Positions 54,996-63,885 of a stretch of DNA of 64,000 nucleotides are shown here, one piece after another. Numbering within the stretch: the first letter of the stretch is position 1; each line of letters opens with the position of its first letter. The position numbers and the translations under genes were made by a program. The stretch is from Rahnella laticis (GTDB taxonomy: Bacteria; Pseudomonadota; Gammaproteobacteria; Enterobacterales; Enterobacteriaceae): assembly GCF_015644585.1 (NCBI RefSeq), contig NZ_JADOBI010000002.1, positions 558,001 through 622,000 on the forward strand. Reading direction: 5' to 3'. Below the pieces are notes generated by a model, which made no database searches, was not told the DNA's origin, and was given only the letters and a program-made list of their open reading frames with translations.

Positions 54996-55252
54996 GACGT
55001 CATTCCTTTATCATTTAATTGAATACTTGAATTTATTATATGTACTTTATTAATGAGTTGGTGCTCGCACTAATACTACCTATATAGTTCCCTTGTTTTG
55101 TAGGGGAATTATTGAATTTGGCTTTATTATTTATTGCTAAATATTTCAAAGGTGTTTAATTATATGTTCTGTGAATATTTAAAGTTAAACCATATAAATA
55201 AAATATTTCTAAGAAGGAATTACTTTGTGGTAAATTAATTCCCGACTTGCAG

Positions 55253-55366
55253 AATCATCACTGCAATTCAATTTACCCTTCCTTGGTTTTAACTATTCGC
55301 ATTAACTTGCCGTGATCCCTGTCAACGGCTTTATTGTTGCCCCGCCTGATTGCGGGGCTTTTTTTT
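55253..55366 (+). ncRNA. Candidate sRNA divergent from the porin gene (MicF position)
   Basis: No ORF lies on the plus strand here, yet the segment ends in a perfect terminator at 55339-55366, so a short untranslated RNA is likely. It sits divergent from a general porin as micF does in enterics, and the 5' part has a short ATCATCA word like MicF. Overall similarity to MicF is weak, the 5' end is a guess, and no promoter is clear. A TTGCAG at 55248-55253 could be a -35 element placing the start nearer 55285. Confidence 0.4.
55339..55366 (+). terminator. Strong plus-strand terminator with no upstream ORF
   Basis: GCCCCGC / GCGGGGC 7-bp stem (55339-55345 and 55352-55358) with a 6-nt loop and eight T. 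It is the 3' end of the candidate sRNA. Confidence 0.88.
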
Positions 55367-55370
55367 GCAT

Positions 55371-55401
55371 AAAAAAACCCATAACCGGCGAAAGTTATGG
55401 G
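55371..55401 (-). terminator. Minus-strand terminator facing the sRNA terminator
   Basis: CCCATAAC / GTTATGGG perfect 8-bp stem (55378-55385 and 55394-55401) with seven T on the minus strand. It ends a minus-strand transcript arriving from the 62-residue gene about 210 nt upstream. Confidence 0.85.
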
Positions 55402-55609
55402 CTCAACAAATGAGAGAGAACTAAAATTTCTACGACGAGGTCAGAGAGACTTTCCACAACAACCTTCATACCTGATGCTACAGCTACGCTGTCCACACAG
55501 CGCAACGGCAACACCAACTATTCAGGGTACAGCTTTGCACTATCAGGAGAAGGTTTGCCCGTTGCACAGTTCGTTCCAGTAACTGAAGCGCAACAAGCGA
55601 ATATAACGG

Positions 55610-55798
55610 TCAGGAGCGGCGAAACCACGCCGGATCTGTGTTCCCCACGTCAATGCCGTAAAGGCACCCTGTCGCCAGAAAACTCTCCAGCAGACGCGAT
55701 GTGTCCTGCGCCTTTTCTTCAGTCTGATCCTTCACCTTGCGATGAGTGATGCGCTGCCATAACGAGCGTTGCTCAGTAGTTTGTGCAGTCGTTGACAT
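55610..55798 (-). CDS. Small conserved-looking hypothetical protein
   Basis: A 62-residue soluble, Arg/Lys/Glu/Thr-rich protein beginning MSTTAQTTEQRSLWQRI, with FLATGCLYGIDVGN in the C-terminal half. I do not recognise a family. GGAGG lies 6 nt before the ATG, a very strong ribosome-binding site that supports a real gene. About 210 nt of transcript follow before a terminator, so its mRNA has an unusually long 3' untranslated part that might itself be regulatory. Confidence 0.6.
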   Translation of the reverse strand: MSTTAQTTEQRSLWQRITHRKVKDQTEEKAQDTSRLLESFLATGCLYGIDVGNTDPAWFRRS

Positions 55799-55951
55799 AC
55801 TGGCCTCCGGTTGATCATTGCGTCTGTTTAAAGAAACAGGCAGACATCGTCTGCCGCTGGAATGACTTCAGTTAACCGTTTCTGCACTGTGATTTGAACC
55901 AACGATTTATGCTTTGCTTTCTCATTAATAGAATAAAGCAGAATCTCTTCC

Positions 55952-56362
55952 CTATTCCCTCAGCCAGACACCTTCACAGAACAGTTTTGCACAAGCGAGG
56001 CTGTTTTGGTGCCGCTGTGCCGGGCTGGCGGCCTGATGTGCGAGCTGTACCAGCATGCCGGTGAAACACTGCGCCAGAAGTTCAGCCGGAATATCATTAC
56101 GAAACAGTTTGTCCTGCTGGCTGAACGCCAGATTTTTTGAAATGACAGCGGTGAGCATCGCCTGAGTTTCCGGCCCTTCCGGGGGTAACAAAAAAACGCT
56201 CTGCGTCAGATTGTTATCTTCAGCGAGAAAGTTCAGCAATTTGCGAAAACTCAGCGCCATGCGATCCAAAACCTGATTCTCGGCTACCTGGGGTGCTAAC
56301 TGAAGCGATTGCGCCAACGCGGTCAGGCGTTCACGGAAAGCGGCACGGTTTGACTCTGTCAT
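55952..56362 (-). CDS. TetR-like ligand-binding domain protein lacking a helix-turn-helix
   Basis: A 136-residue helical protein. The C-terminal half (AMLTAVISKNLAFSQQDKLF, IPAELLAQCFTGMLVQLAHQ) looks like the effector and dimerisation domain of TetR regulators. The N-terminal DNA-binding domain of about 50 residues is absent. The start at 56362 has AAGGA 8 nt upstream; extending upstream reaches an in-frame stop, so the missing domain is not encoded in frame. It may be a truncated regulator or a protein that modulates a full TetR protein. A TetR-like inverted repeat lies in its upstream region. Confidence 0.55.
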   Translation of the reverse strand: MTESNRAAFRERLTALAQSLQLAPQVAENQVLDRMALSFRKLLNFLAEDNNLTQSVFLLPPEGPETQAMLTAVISKNLAFSQQDKLFRNDIPAELLAQCFTGMLVQLAHQAASPAQRHQNSLACAKLFCEGVWLRE

Positions 56363-56426
56363 TCCAACATCCTTTATTGCGTTCGGTTCATGCATTCTAC
56401 CCGACTCTGCCTGATATTCTGACGCT

Positions 56427-56438
56427 TACTAACTAGTA
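56427..56438. promoter_or_regulatory. TetR-style operator candidate
   Basis: TACTA-AC-TAGTA, a perfect 5-bp inverted repeat in the 228 nt between the TetR-domain gene and budC. Short enough to arise by chance. Confidence 0.3.
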
Positions 56439-56560
56439 GGGTGAGTACAGTTAATTACCGTGGCTAACATTTGCACATGCAGACTCAGAGGCGTAAACCA
56501 GTACGGAGCTCACGCAATGGTACCGGGCTGGTCTGGCCGTGCCTTGCGCGCAGCACCTGA

Positions 56561-57370
<810 letters not shown>

Positions 57371-57388
57371 AGATATGTTTTTTCTTGC

Positions 57389-57420
57389 AAGCCTCTCATT
57401 CGGGAGGCTTTTGTGTTTTT
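57389..57420 (+). terminator. Terminator after budC
   Basis: AAGCCTC / GAGGCTT stem (57389-57395 and 57404-57410) followed by TTGTGTTTTT on the plus strand, 18 nt past the stop codon. Confidence 0.72.
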
Positions 57421-57433
57421 ACAGGTGTGGAAA

Positions 57434-58333
57434 TCAGTGCCGGGCCAGCGGAATGTAATATTCGCAGGTCACACCGTTCAGCGCAGATTCCCGGGAGTAT
57501 TTTTCCAGATCCGGCTGCATGATGAATTCCAGACCGAGCGTCGGCAGAAATACTGAATACAAATACAGAATGAAGTCATTCAGGCGGCTGAGATCATAAG
57601 GATAACGGATCTTCAGATAACGATTGGCGGGCACCAGAATGTCATGGTTGTCGCTGATCTTCACTTCATGCGCGACCGTATAATCCATCTGTAATGCATT
57701 GGCGACTTCATCATTCGTATCAGGGCGACAATCGGATAAGCCCCAGACCGGCGCGAGTAATGATTCCGGCGTTTCCAGATAGCGCAACAATTCGGCACGA
57801 TGTACGTGATTCTTGGCGTTAAACAGCGCTTCAATCGGATAAGAATGCGTTGAAGTCTGGCCCTCGAATGCCATTTCCGGCAATTCTACAATTTCATATT
57901 CCGGCTGCGGGAACTCATCCACGGTCAGCGGTGCAGTGATGCCACTCATTGTCCACGACGCATTCCGGCGGTACATTCCCGGCGTTTCAGCAAAGTTCTT
58001 TTTGAACGAACGGGTGAACGTCTGCTGAGAATCGTATGAGTAATACAGCGAAATATCAAGGATCGGCATATTGGTCAGCCGCAAAGCAATCGCGGCCATC
58101 GTCAGACGACGGTCACGAATGTATTTGCCCAGCGCGAAACCTGTTTTACTTTTAAACAAACGCTGAAGATACCAGGGAGAATAGCCGGTTTTCTTCGAGG
58201 CCTTTTCCATGGTCAGACGATCACTTAAGTTGACTTCGATCCAGTAGAGTAGCTCTTTGATCAAGTCATCATGGAAATCAGGTTTTTGTTCGCTCTGCAA
58301 AATGAACTCCCTGTGCTGCGATAAAGTCGCCAT
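57434..58333 (-). CDS. Rob-like AraC-family regulator with GyrI-type effector domain
   Basis: A 299-residue protein with two helix-turn-helix units at about 30-130 (KKTGYSPWYLQRLFKSKTG, YDSQQTFTRSFKKNF). The following domain is of SOUL/GyrI type, the layout of Rob (289 residues). Rob-type proteins sense amphipathic compounds and activate efflux genes. The start at 58333 lies 2 nt after the SMR stop codon, so it is translationally coupled to that gene. A longer reading frame extends 82 codons further upstream inside the SMR gene and is not coding. Confidence 0.85.
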   Translation of the reverse strand: MATLSQHREFILQSEQKPDFHDDLIKELLYWIEVNLSDRLTMEKASKKTGYSPWYLQRLFKSKTGFALGKYIRDRRLTMAAIALRLTNMPILDISLYYSYDSQQTFTRSFKKNFAETPGMYRRNASWTMSGITAPLTVDEFPQPEYEIVELPEMAFEGQTSTHSYPIEALFNAKNHVHRAELLRYLETPESLLAPVWGLSDCRPDTNDEVANALQMDYTVAHEVKISDNHDILVPANRYLKIRYPYDLSRLNDFILYLYSVFLPTLGLEFIMQPDLEKYSRESALNGVTCEYYIPLARH

Positions 58334-58335
58334 AG

Positions 58336-58671
58336 TTAGTGCGCGACAGATTTTGAAAACACGTTCACGACAATCACGCCCGCGATGATAAGCCCGAGGC
58401 CAATCATTGCCGGGGTGTCCAGCTTTTGCCCGTAACCAAACCAGCCAATGGCGGATACCAGGACAATACCAACGCCAGACCAGATCGCATATGCAATGCC
58501 GGTCGGCAGGGTTTTCAGGGTCAGAGACAGTAAAAAGATGGCAATCGTGTAGCCCAGCAGTGTGACAACGCTTGGCCACAAACGGGTGAATCCTTCAGAA
58601 CTTTTCAGGCTGCTGGTCGCAATAACCTCGGCAACAATCGCCAGGCCGAGCAGCAAATAAGTTTTAAACAT
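58336..58671 (-). CDS. Small multidrug resistance (SMR) efflux protein, EmrE/QacE type
   Basis: A 111-residue inner-membrane protein with four helices. The essential Glu in AIVAEVIATSSLK (residue 15) corresponds to EmrE Glu14. The signature FTRLWPSVVTLLGY and PTGIAYAIWSGVGIVLVS are those of proton-coupled quaternary-ammonium exporters, as distinct from guanidinium-exporting SugE. AGGAA lies 8 nt before the ATG at 58671. It overlaps the upstream TetR gene by 8 nt, and the Rob-like gene follows after 2 nt. Confidence 0.9.
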   Translation of the reverse strand: MFKTYLLLGLAIVAEVIATSSLKSSEGFTRLWPSVVTLLGYTIAIFLLSLTLKTLPTGIAYAIWSGVGIVLVSAIGWFGYGQKLDTPAMIGLGLIIAGVIVVNVFSKSVAH

Positions 58672-59362
58672 CAGAGGTTTCCTTACAGCCAGCTTCGCTG
58701 ACGTACAACTCGTTCTGGATAGCGCGGTGTAAATTGTATTCCGCACACTGACTGGTTAACCCGAGCGTGTCGAGGCGCGACATGGCATCCATACTGCTGC
58801 TCAGACCTATCAGCCGCCAGGATATATGCTCCGGAGATTCGCCTTTGGAGAATTCCCCTTTCTCGCGACCGAATTCAATCGCATCAGATACCAGTTCGTG
58901 CCAGTCGGCTACCGACAGGGCAAATGCCGCTTTCATCAGCGGCTCCTGTTCAGTCAGCAACATGGCCTCATGCCAGAGCGGAATGGCCATCAGCGACTGA
59001 TCATCCTGCGGATCAATCAACAGCAGGTTTAGCCGTTCGCGGGCGGTCATCTGCTGGCTTCTTTCCAGCAACTGTTCTTTCAGGATCTTCATCACCTGCG
59101 TATAGGCTTGCGCGCGAAGTTCTCCTGCGCTGGAAAAATGATGATGAACCTGACCGGTGGCCGCGCCCGCTTCCTGAGCAACACGGCGCACCGTGGTGGC
59201 AGCTAATCCTTCATAGCGCGCAACCCGTGCGGCGGCTTCAAGAATGGTTGTCTTGCGCGCCTCTTTACAGAGATAGGCCACTTGAAAAATCCGAAGGTGA
59301 AGAGACAGCAGAGGATAATGCCAAGACTTGGACGGATGTTCAAGTTTTTTGAGAACGTTCAT
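58664..59362 (-). CDS. TetR-family regulator of the SMR operon
   Basis: A 232-residue regulator. The DNA-binding domain is about residues 36-85 (ILEAAARVARYEGLAATTVR, RVAQEAGAATGQVHHHFSSA), and the rest is a helical effector domain. The first ATG has AGG about 5 nt upstream but leaves an N-terminal extension of about 35 residues that is unusual for TetR proteins; a GTG nearer the domain may be the actual start. First gene of the TetR-SMR-Rob-like set; probably represses its own operon and senses its drug substrate. Confidence 0.82.
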   Translation of the reverse strand: MNVLKKLEHPSKSWHYPLLSLHLRIFQVAYLCKEARKTTILEAAARVARYEGLAATTVRRVAQEAGAATGQVHHHFSSAGELRAQAYTQVMKILKEQLLERSQQMTARERLNLLLIDPQDDQSLMAIPLWHEAMLLTEQEPLMKAAFALSVADWHELVSDAIEFGREKGEFSKGESPEHISWRLIGLSSSMDAMSRLDTLGLTSQCAEYNLHRAIQNELYVSEAGCKETSDV

Positions 59363-59454
59363 TCACCTGTGATTATATATAGGTAAATTAACTTGCATTT
59401 GATCAGAAATGAGTACCCGCCAAACGGCGGATATTCATCCAGTAGCGGGCGGAA

Positions 59455-61053
59455 TCAGTCAGTCGTACACACGAAACTCGAGGCTGATTTTGTGTCTCCC
59501 TGCCCTTTATATTTGGGAAACTGCGGATATTCGCATAGCGGCATTTCACGACCGGCGGTGGCTTTGTTGGTATCAGTCATGACCTGCTGACCGGGATCGA
59601 TGCCGTGATCTACCCACTTATCCAGCGTGCCGAGAGAATCCCAACTCACCCGGAACGGGCCGCTGCTGTGCGTAAATCCGGGCGCAAGATAGAATCGCGC
59701 AAACTGATGCAATTCTTTCTCTCCAAACCGCGCTTTGAGCTTTTCGTAATAAGCCAGCGTATTTCCCGGCGGCACCGCCATGTCTGCCGTGCCGTGCATC
59801 AGCAGTAATTTTCCACCGTGTTGAATAAAAGCGCTGATATCTGCATTGTCATCATCAACCTCTGACGCCAGTTCTTTCAGCCGTGCCGCATGTTCCGCGG
59901 GATTAAATTGCAGGGAATCGTAATCCGGCGAACGCATCACTTCATACCGCACAGCCTGATCGCCCATCATATAAGGAAAGGAAATGATGATGTTCGATGC
60001 AGCAGGTATCGGCTTATCAGCGCCGGAACCGAATACGCTGACCAGCGCAGGGGCATCCGCACCCAGCAAAATCGGCCAGGATGCAAAGTGATCGCCAGTG
60101 GGTAAACTCACGCCCAAAGGCACCGGTTTACTCAGCATTTCCACCAAAGATAATTGTGCATCAGAGAGGCAAAGATCGCCGTCATCCTTGCCATCGTGAC
60201 AACGTAACCTCTCCGGTTTGAAGGCCGCCCTGCACGCGTTCACATTGGCGACCACGCCGTCGGTCAGCCCGTCCAGCTTGTCACAGGCACCCAAAACGGT
60301 ATTGGATATCAGCGCGGCCTTCGCCGGTGAAATCCAGGCTCCCGGCGTATTGTAAACAGCCTGTCCGATACGAATGCCTGCCATATGCAGCTCGACAACG
60401 TTGTAAACCGGATGGATCGCAATAGCACCGTCGTAATCGAGCGGATACCGCTGAATGGCGGCCAGCGCCTCATGCCCGCCCTGAGAGTTGCCCTGAAAAT
60501 AGAGACGCGACGGTTTTCGGCCATAAGCCTGTTCAATAAGTGCAACTGCCACGTCGTGCGTTTTCTTAATCTGCGCACCCGCGAAATTTTTCCAGGCTTC
60601 CTCATTTAGCGTAAATGACGCGTCGGACACCCCACCCTGATGGCCGGAATCGCTGCCAAAGGTGGCATATCCTTGTTTCAGTGCGCCGGGTACGGATGCG
60701 GGCGCGAGCCGCGCGGTATCCGCCCCTTTTATGGCACCATCGAATCCCCCGCCGCCGAGTTGCAGCGCCTTGCCATTCCAGACGAGGGGCAGATAAAGCT
60801 GGAACTGTATATCTGGCGCATTAACGTCAACCGGTTTGATTTGCACTTCGAGTTTGCAATGGGTTTCCACGGGCTGACCGGCGATCGCGACGGTCGTTAT
60901 CACGGCTCCACGCGTCGGAAGTCCAATCCTGGAAGCCGGAATACGCGTGTTTTTCAGGGCAACACATTGTGCTTCGGTCAATCCTGAAACAGATGCGGCG
61001 GAAACAGTACCGGCGATCAGCATTAACAACAAACCAGGCAGAATCAATTTCAT
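59455..61053 (-). CDS. Secreted tannase/feruloyl-esterase family protein
   Basis: A 532-residue protein with a Sec signal peptide (about 1-19, AGTVSA-A). The alpha/beta-hydrolase catalytic residues are recognisable: GNSQGGHEAL (nucleophile Ser), HGTADMAVP (Asp) and PGFTHSSG (His). Enzymes of this family split ester bonds of gallate, ferulate or aromatic esters. The CS-D-HC motif of classical tannases and feruloyl esterases, in which Cys flank Ser and His and form a disulfide, is not present: Asn precedes the Ser and Ser follows the His. The substrate may therefore differ. No good ribosome-binding site is seen. Several other Cys pairs are visible. It lies alone. Confidence 0.82.
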   Translation of the reverse strand: MKLILPGLLLMLIAGTVSAASVSGLTEAQCVALKNTRIPASRIGLPTRGAVITTVAIAGQPVETHCKLEVQIKPVDVNAPDIQFQLYLPLVWNGKALQLGGGGFDGAIKGADTARLAPASVPGALKQGYATFGSDSGHQGGVSDASFTLNEEAWKNFAGAQIKKTHDVAVALIEQAYGRKPSRLYFQGNSQGGHEALAAIQRYPLDYDGAIAIHPVYNVVELHMAGIRIGQAVYNTPGAWISPAKAALISNTVLGACDKLDGLTDGVVANVNACRAAFKPERLRCHDGKDDGDLCLSDAQLSLVEMLSKPVPLGVSLPTGDHFASWPILLGADAPALVSVFGSGADKPIPAASNIIISFPYMMGDQAVRYEVMRSPDYDSLQFNPAEHAARLKELASEVDDDNADISAFIQHGGKLLLMHGTADMAVPPGNTLAYYEKLKARFGEKELHQFARFYLAPGFTHSSGPFRVSWDSLGTLDKWVDHGIDPGQQVMTDTNKATAGREMPLCEYPQFPKYKGQGDTKSASSFVCTTD

Positions 61054-61366
61054 CAGAAGACATATGTCCTAAAGTCGCAATAACGGCAGTGTGTCATTAA
61101 ATCAGGGCTGATTGAAGCCCTGTTATTCTCTGAAATGTAGCTGAATTTTAAAACATTATCCCACCTGAGTAATATTAATTATCTATACATAAGGGTAAGA
61201 GCATATTAATAAATAATAACAAATTGATTCTATTGAATAATATCCTTAAATAAAATAGGTAAACGAGATGTTTTATTTGTATGCGCAGACTTTTCAGGCG
61301 TATATTGCTGTCGCCGTCAGGTTACTGAACGGCACTAATTACACTATTATTTTTAAAGGGATTTAC
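61054..61366. other. 313-bp AT-rich intergenic region
   Basis: Divergent upstream region of the tannase-family gene and yhfL. It is clearly richer in A+T than its neighbours. I see no ORF with a credible start or any RNA gene in it. Confidence 0.5.
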
Positions 61367-61534
61367 ATGAAAAACGTCATCAAGTTCGCACTTCTTTCTG
61401 CCTTAGTTGCCACCCTTTCTGGTTGTACCGGTAGCGTTTATAATAAAGAGAAAAACTGCGACTACACATACCTGCTTCACCCTGCCATTTCAATTTCTAA
61501 AATGATTGGTGGCTGTGGTCCGACGGATAAATAG
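61367..61534 (+). CDS. yhfL: Small lipoprotein YhfL (DUF4223)
   Basis: A 55-residue lipoprotein precursor, the same length as E. coli YhfL. The lipobox TLSGC gives lipidation at Cys20, after which the mature chain TGSVYNKEKNCDYTYLLHPA and the ending SKMIGGCGP match YhfL. AAGGG lies about 8 nt before the ATG; a longer in-frame reading from 61268 is not supported. The function is unknown. Monocistronic with a strong terminator. Confidence 0.9.
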   Translation: MKNVIKFALLSALVATLSGCTGSVYNKEKNCDYTYLLHPAISISKMIGGCGPTDK

Positions 61535-61558
61535 TCCGAGTCTTTCTTTTTTACTTTG

Positions 61559-61583
61559 ACCGCCCCTTAAAGGGCGGTTTTTT
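61559..61583 (+). terminator. Terminator after yhfL
   Basis: ACCGCCC / GGGCGGT 7-bp stem (61559-61565 and 61572-61578) and six T. Confidence 0.9.
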
Positions 61584-61685
61584 AAAAGTATGATTTTAGT
61601 TACAACATTCTAATCGTTATGAAAAAACTCCGTGGTAACTTCAATACCTGAGTCGTATCAGTTCTTACAGGATTTAATGTCAAAT

Positions 61686-61711
61686 AAAAAAACGGCCACT
61701 TTTCGTGACCG
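61686..61711 (-). terminator. Terminator after ovoA
   Basis: CGGCCAC / GTGACCG stem with one mismatch, followed on the minus strand by TTTTTTT, 33 nt past the ovoA stop codon. Confidence 0.8.
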
Positions 61712-61743
61712 CTAGATATTTTTGACAGAAATCTGCCGATGTT

Positions 61744-63885
61744 TTACCGCTTACGCCACAGCGTAAGTTCTGCAACCGTGTGCTGGAATTTGCGGGCTGT
61801 TTCGCGGATAACAAACGGAATATCCTGCGGAACCTGAATCTCCTCAAAGTCGCTGGCCAGCAAACGACGCAAAGCCTGATGCGTTGTCACCGCTTCTCCG
61901 TTCTCGCGGAAACCGCCGAGCCAGTTTTGCTTCGGCGTGAATTCTTCCAGCCAGGTATACGGCGAGGACAACATCAGCACCCCGCCACTGCGGATCATTG
62001 GCGCGATATCTTTCAGAAAACGGGCCGGTTCGCGCAAACGATCCAGTAAATTTGCGGCCAGAACCAGATCATACAGTTCGCCCTGCGGCTTCAGGTTACA
62101 GGCATCGCCCTGTACAAAACTCACGCGCCCGGTTTGCTCTGCACCGATATTCACTTCAGACAATGAGGCCTGACAATAATCGATAAGCTCGCCCTCTTCC
62201 GGAATAACATAACGACAGGCTTCGCCGCGAGCCAGCGCTAAAGCAACATCAATAAATCGGGCCGAATAATCCATCCCGACCACAGAATCAAAATGTCGTG
62301 CCAGCTCGAAACTTGCGCGTCCGGTCGCACAACCTATGTCCAGCGCCCTCCTGCGTAAATCGACATTTTTAACGGCAATATCAACCAGTTGTTCAGCATA
62401 GTTGGGTACATTGAAATGACGCGGCCCGTACTGGAAATCCAGATACTGCGCGATCAGGCCGTCCGTTTCGTAAGGATTCACCGTCTGTGTTTCCTGATGA
62501 CCGGATATCACATACCGGAAACCGGCGTGCTGGAAAAAGTGACGACGAAACGCATAACGCGAGGATTTCAGCGCTTCATTACCGGTAGAAATCCAGCTTC
62601 CGCCTTTAATCATCGAATGTTTACCGTCAAACGTTGGCGTAGAAAAATCATCATAAAGCGGATGCACGCGGAAACCTTCAAAGCCGCTGATCGGCGTGGA
62701 CGCCCATTGCCACACATTCCCCACGATGTCGAAGAAATGCCCCTGAGCGAAGTGATCGACCGGGCATGACGACGCCCACCAGGCGAGATTGATATTCCCC
62801 GGCGCAGTTTCCCAGTCAGGCTGGTCCCCTTCTACCTGATTTCGCAAAATCATCCATTCAGCTTCGGTCGGTAATTGCACAGATTCGCCCGTTTGTACCG
62901 CCTTCCACCGGCAAAATGCTGCCGCTTCCAGCTGATTCACTTCAACCGGCCAGTCCCACGGCATCTCCACTTCTTCGGTCATTAACCGCAGTTTCAGTTG
63001 CTCCGGTTCGCTTGCCGATCCGACCCAAAAAGTCGGCATTTCGGCCTGAGCAAAGTCCCGCCACCCGGCGCCTTCTTCATCCCACCACTTCGCGTCCCGA
63101 TAACCACCGCTTTCTACAAAAGTAAAATACTCAGCGTTGCTGACCAGCATTTTGCTGGCGCTAAATGCCTGAATTTTATGTGTTACTGAACCGTATTCAT
63201 TATCCCAGCCGTAAGTGTCGTCCTGCTTACCGAGCGTGACAATGTCACCTTTAACTGCCAGCGTTTCGTTTTCTGGTACGGTCTGACGGTCATGGCGGGC
63301 AATGTGGCATGCTGGCCAGTGCGGCTGCGGAGTGACCCAGCTCACCGGCAACTGACGGATCAGCACGCTGGATGTTTCCAGATGGATACGTTCATGCTCG
63401 ATGCCCATCAGAATTACCCACGCCGGGCTGTCCCAGCCAACGGGGAGCGTCAGCGGCATCGAATCAATAATGCCGAGAACTTCTTCGCGAACCTTGTCGC
63501 GATATGCCCGTAAATTGCTGACATTAGGCCAGTTATAATTCTGATCGTCGAGATCGTCCCAGCTCATTTCGTCAACGCCGATCGCCAGCATCGCCTCGAT
63601 ATGGGAATCAATACGCTGCGGGATCAGCCCCGCCGCCATAAGTTTATTGATGTAAAAAGTGGCAGTATGGCCGAAGTAAAAAATGAGCGGATGGCGCAGT
63701 GAAATCGCTTTAGTGAAATATGCACGTTCGTCGGTCAGGCAATCAAACAGGCTTTCATAGAGTTCCCATGTCTGAATAAAGTACGCGCGAATTTCCTGAC
63801 GCTTTTGTTCCGCGGTTCCGGTACTCAGCAGGATTGTCCGGGTCGGTTCGGGTAAACCGGCCATGTTTGATTGTGGTGAATGCAT
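61744..63885 (-). CDS. ovoA: Ovothiol synthase OvoA (5-histidylcysteine sulfoxide synthase with methyltransferase domain)
   Basis: A 713-residue cytoplasmic enzyme with three domains. The first is a DinB-like region with the iron-binding HX3HXE motif EHERIHLE (His164, His168, Glu170) and a further His73. The second is a formylglycine-generating-enzyme-like (FGE) region with LPTEAEWM, DIVGNVWQW and KGGSWIS. The third is an S-adenosylmethionine methyltransferase from about residue 510 (LDIGCATGRASF). OvoA joins cysteine to histidine with oxygen, and the methyltransferase finishes ovothiol A, a redox thiol. AGGA lies 7 nt before the ATG at 63885; the adjacent ATG at 63888 is also possible. Monocistronic. 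Confidence 0.93.
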   Translation of the reverse strand: MHSPQSNMAGLPEPTRTILLSTGTAEQKRQEIRAYFIQTWELYESLFDCLTDERAYFTKAISLRHPLIFYFGHTATFYINKLMAAGLIPQRIDSHIEAMLAIGVDEMSWDDLDDQNYNWPNVSNLRAYRDKVREEVLGIIDSMPLTLPVGWDSPAWVILMGIEHERIHLETSSVLIRQLPVSWVTPQPHWPACHIARHDRQTVPENETLAVKGDIVTLGKQDDTYGWDNEYGSVTHKIQAFSASKMLVSNAEYFTFVESGGYRDAKWWDEEGAGWRDFAQAEMPTFWVGSASEPEQLKLRLMTEEVEMPWDWPVEVNQLEAAAFCRWKAVQTGESVQLPTEAEWMILRNQVEGDQPDWETAPGNINLAWWASSCPVDHFAQGHFFDIVGNVWQWASTPISGFEGFRVHPLYDDFSTPTFDGKHSMIKGGSWISTGNEALKSSRYAFRRHFFQHAGFRYVISGHQETQTVNPYETDGLIAQYLDFQYGPRHFNVPNYAEQLVDIAVKNVDLRRRALDIGCATGRASFELARHFDSVVGMDYSARFIDVALALARGEACRYVIPEEGELIDYCQASLSEVNIGAEQTGRVSFVQGDACNLKPQGELYDLVLAANLLDRLREPARFLKDIAPMIRSGGVLMLSSPYTWLEEFTPKQNWLGGFRENGEAVTTHQALRRLLASDFEEIQVPQDIPFVIRETARKFQHTVAELTLWRKR

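Noticed and set aside
55395-55469. 24-codon hydrophobic minus-strand ORF (starts MKVVVESLSD) ending in a terminator stem
   Set aside because: AGG is too close to the ATG to serve as ribosome-binding site, and there is no downstream gene to attenuate; kept only as a possibility.
58334-58579. 82-codon upstream extension of the Rob-like regulator
   Set aside because: Overlaps the SMR gene in another frame and has a composition (Cys, Trp, His, Arg-rich) unlike any AraC N-terminus.
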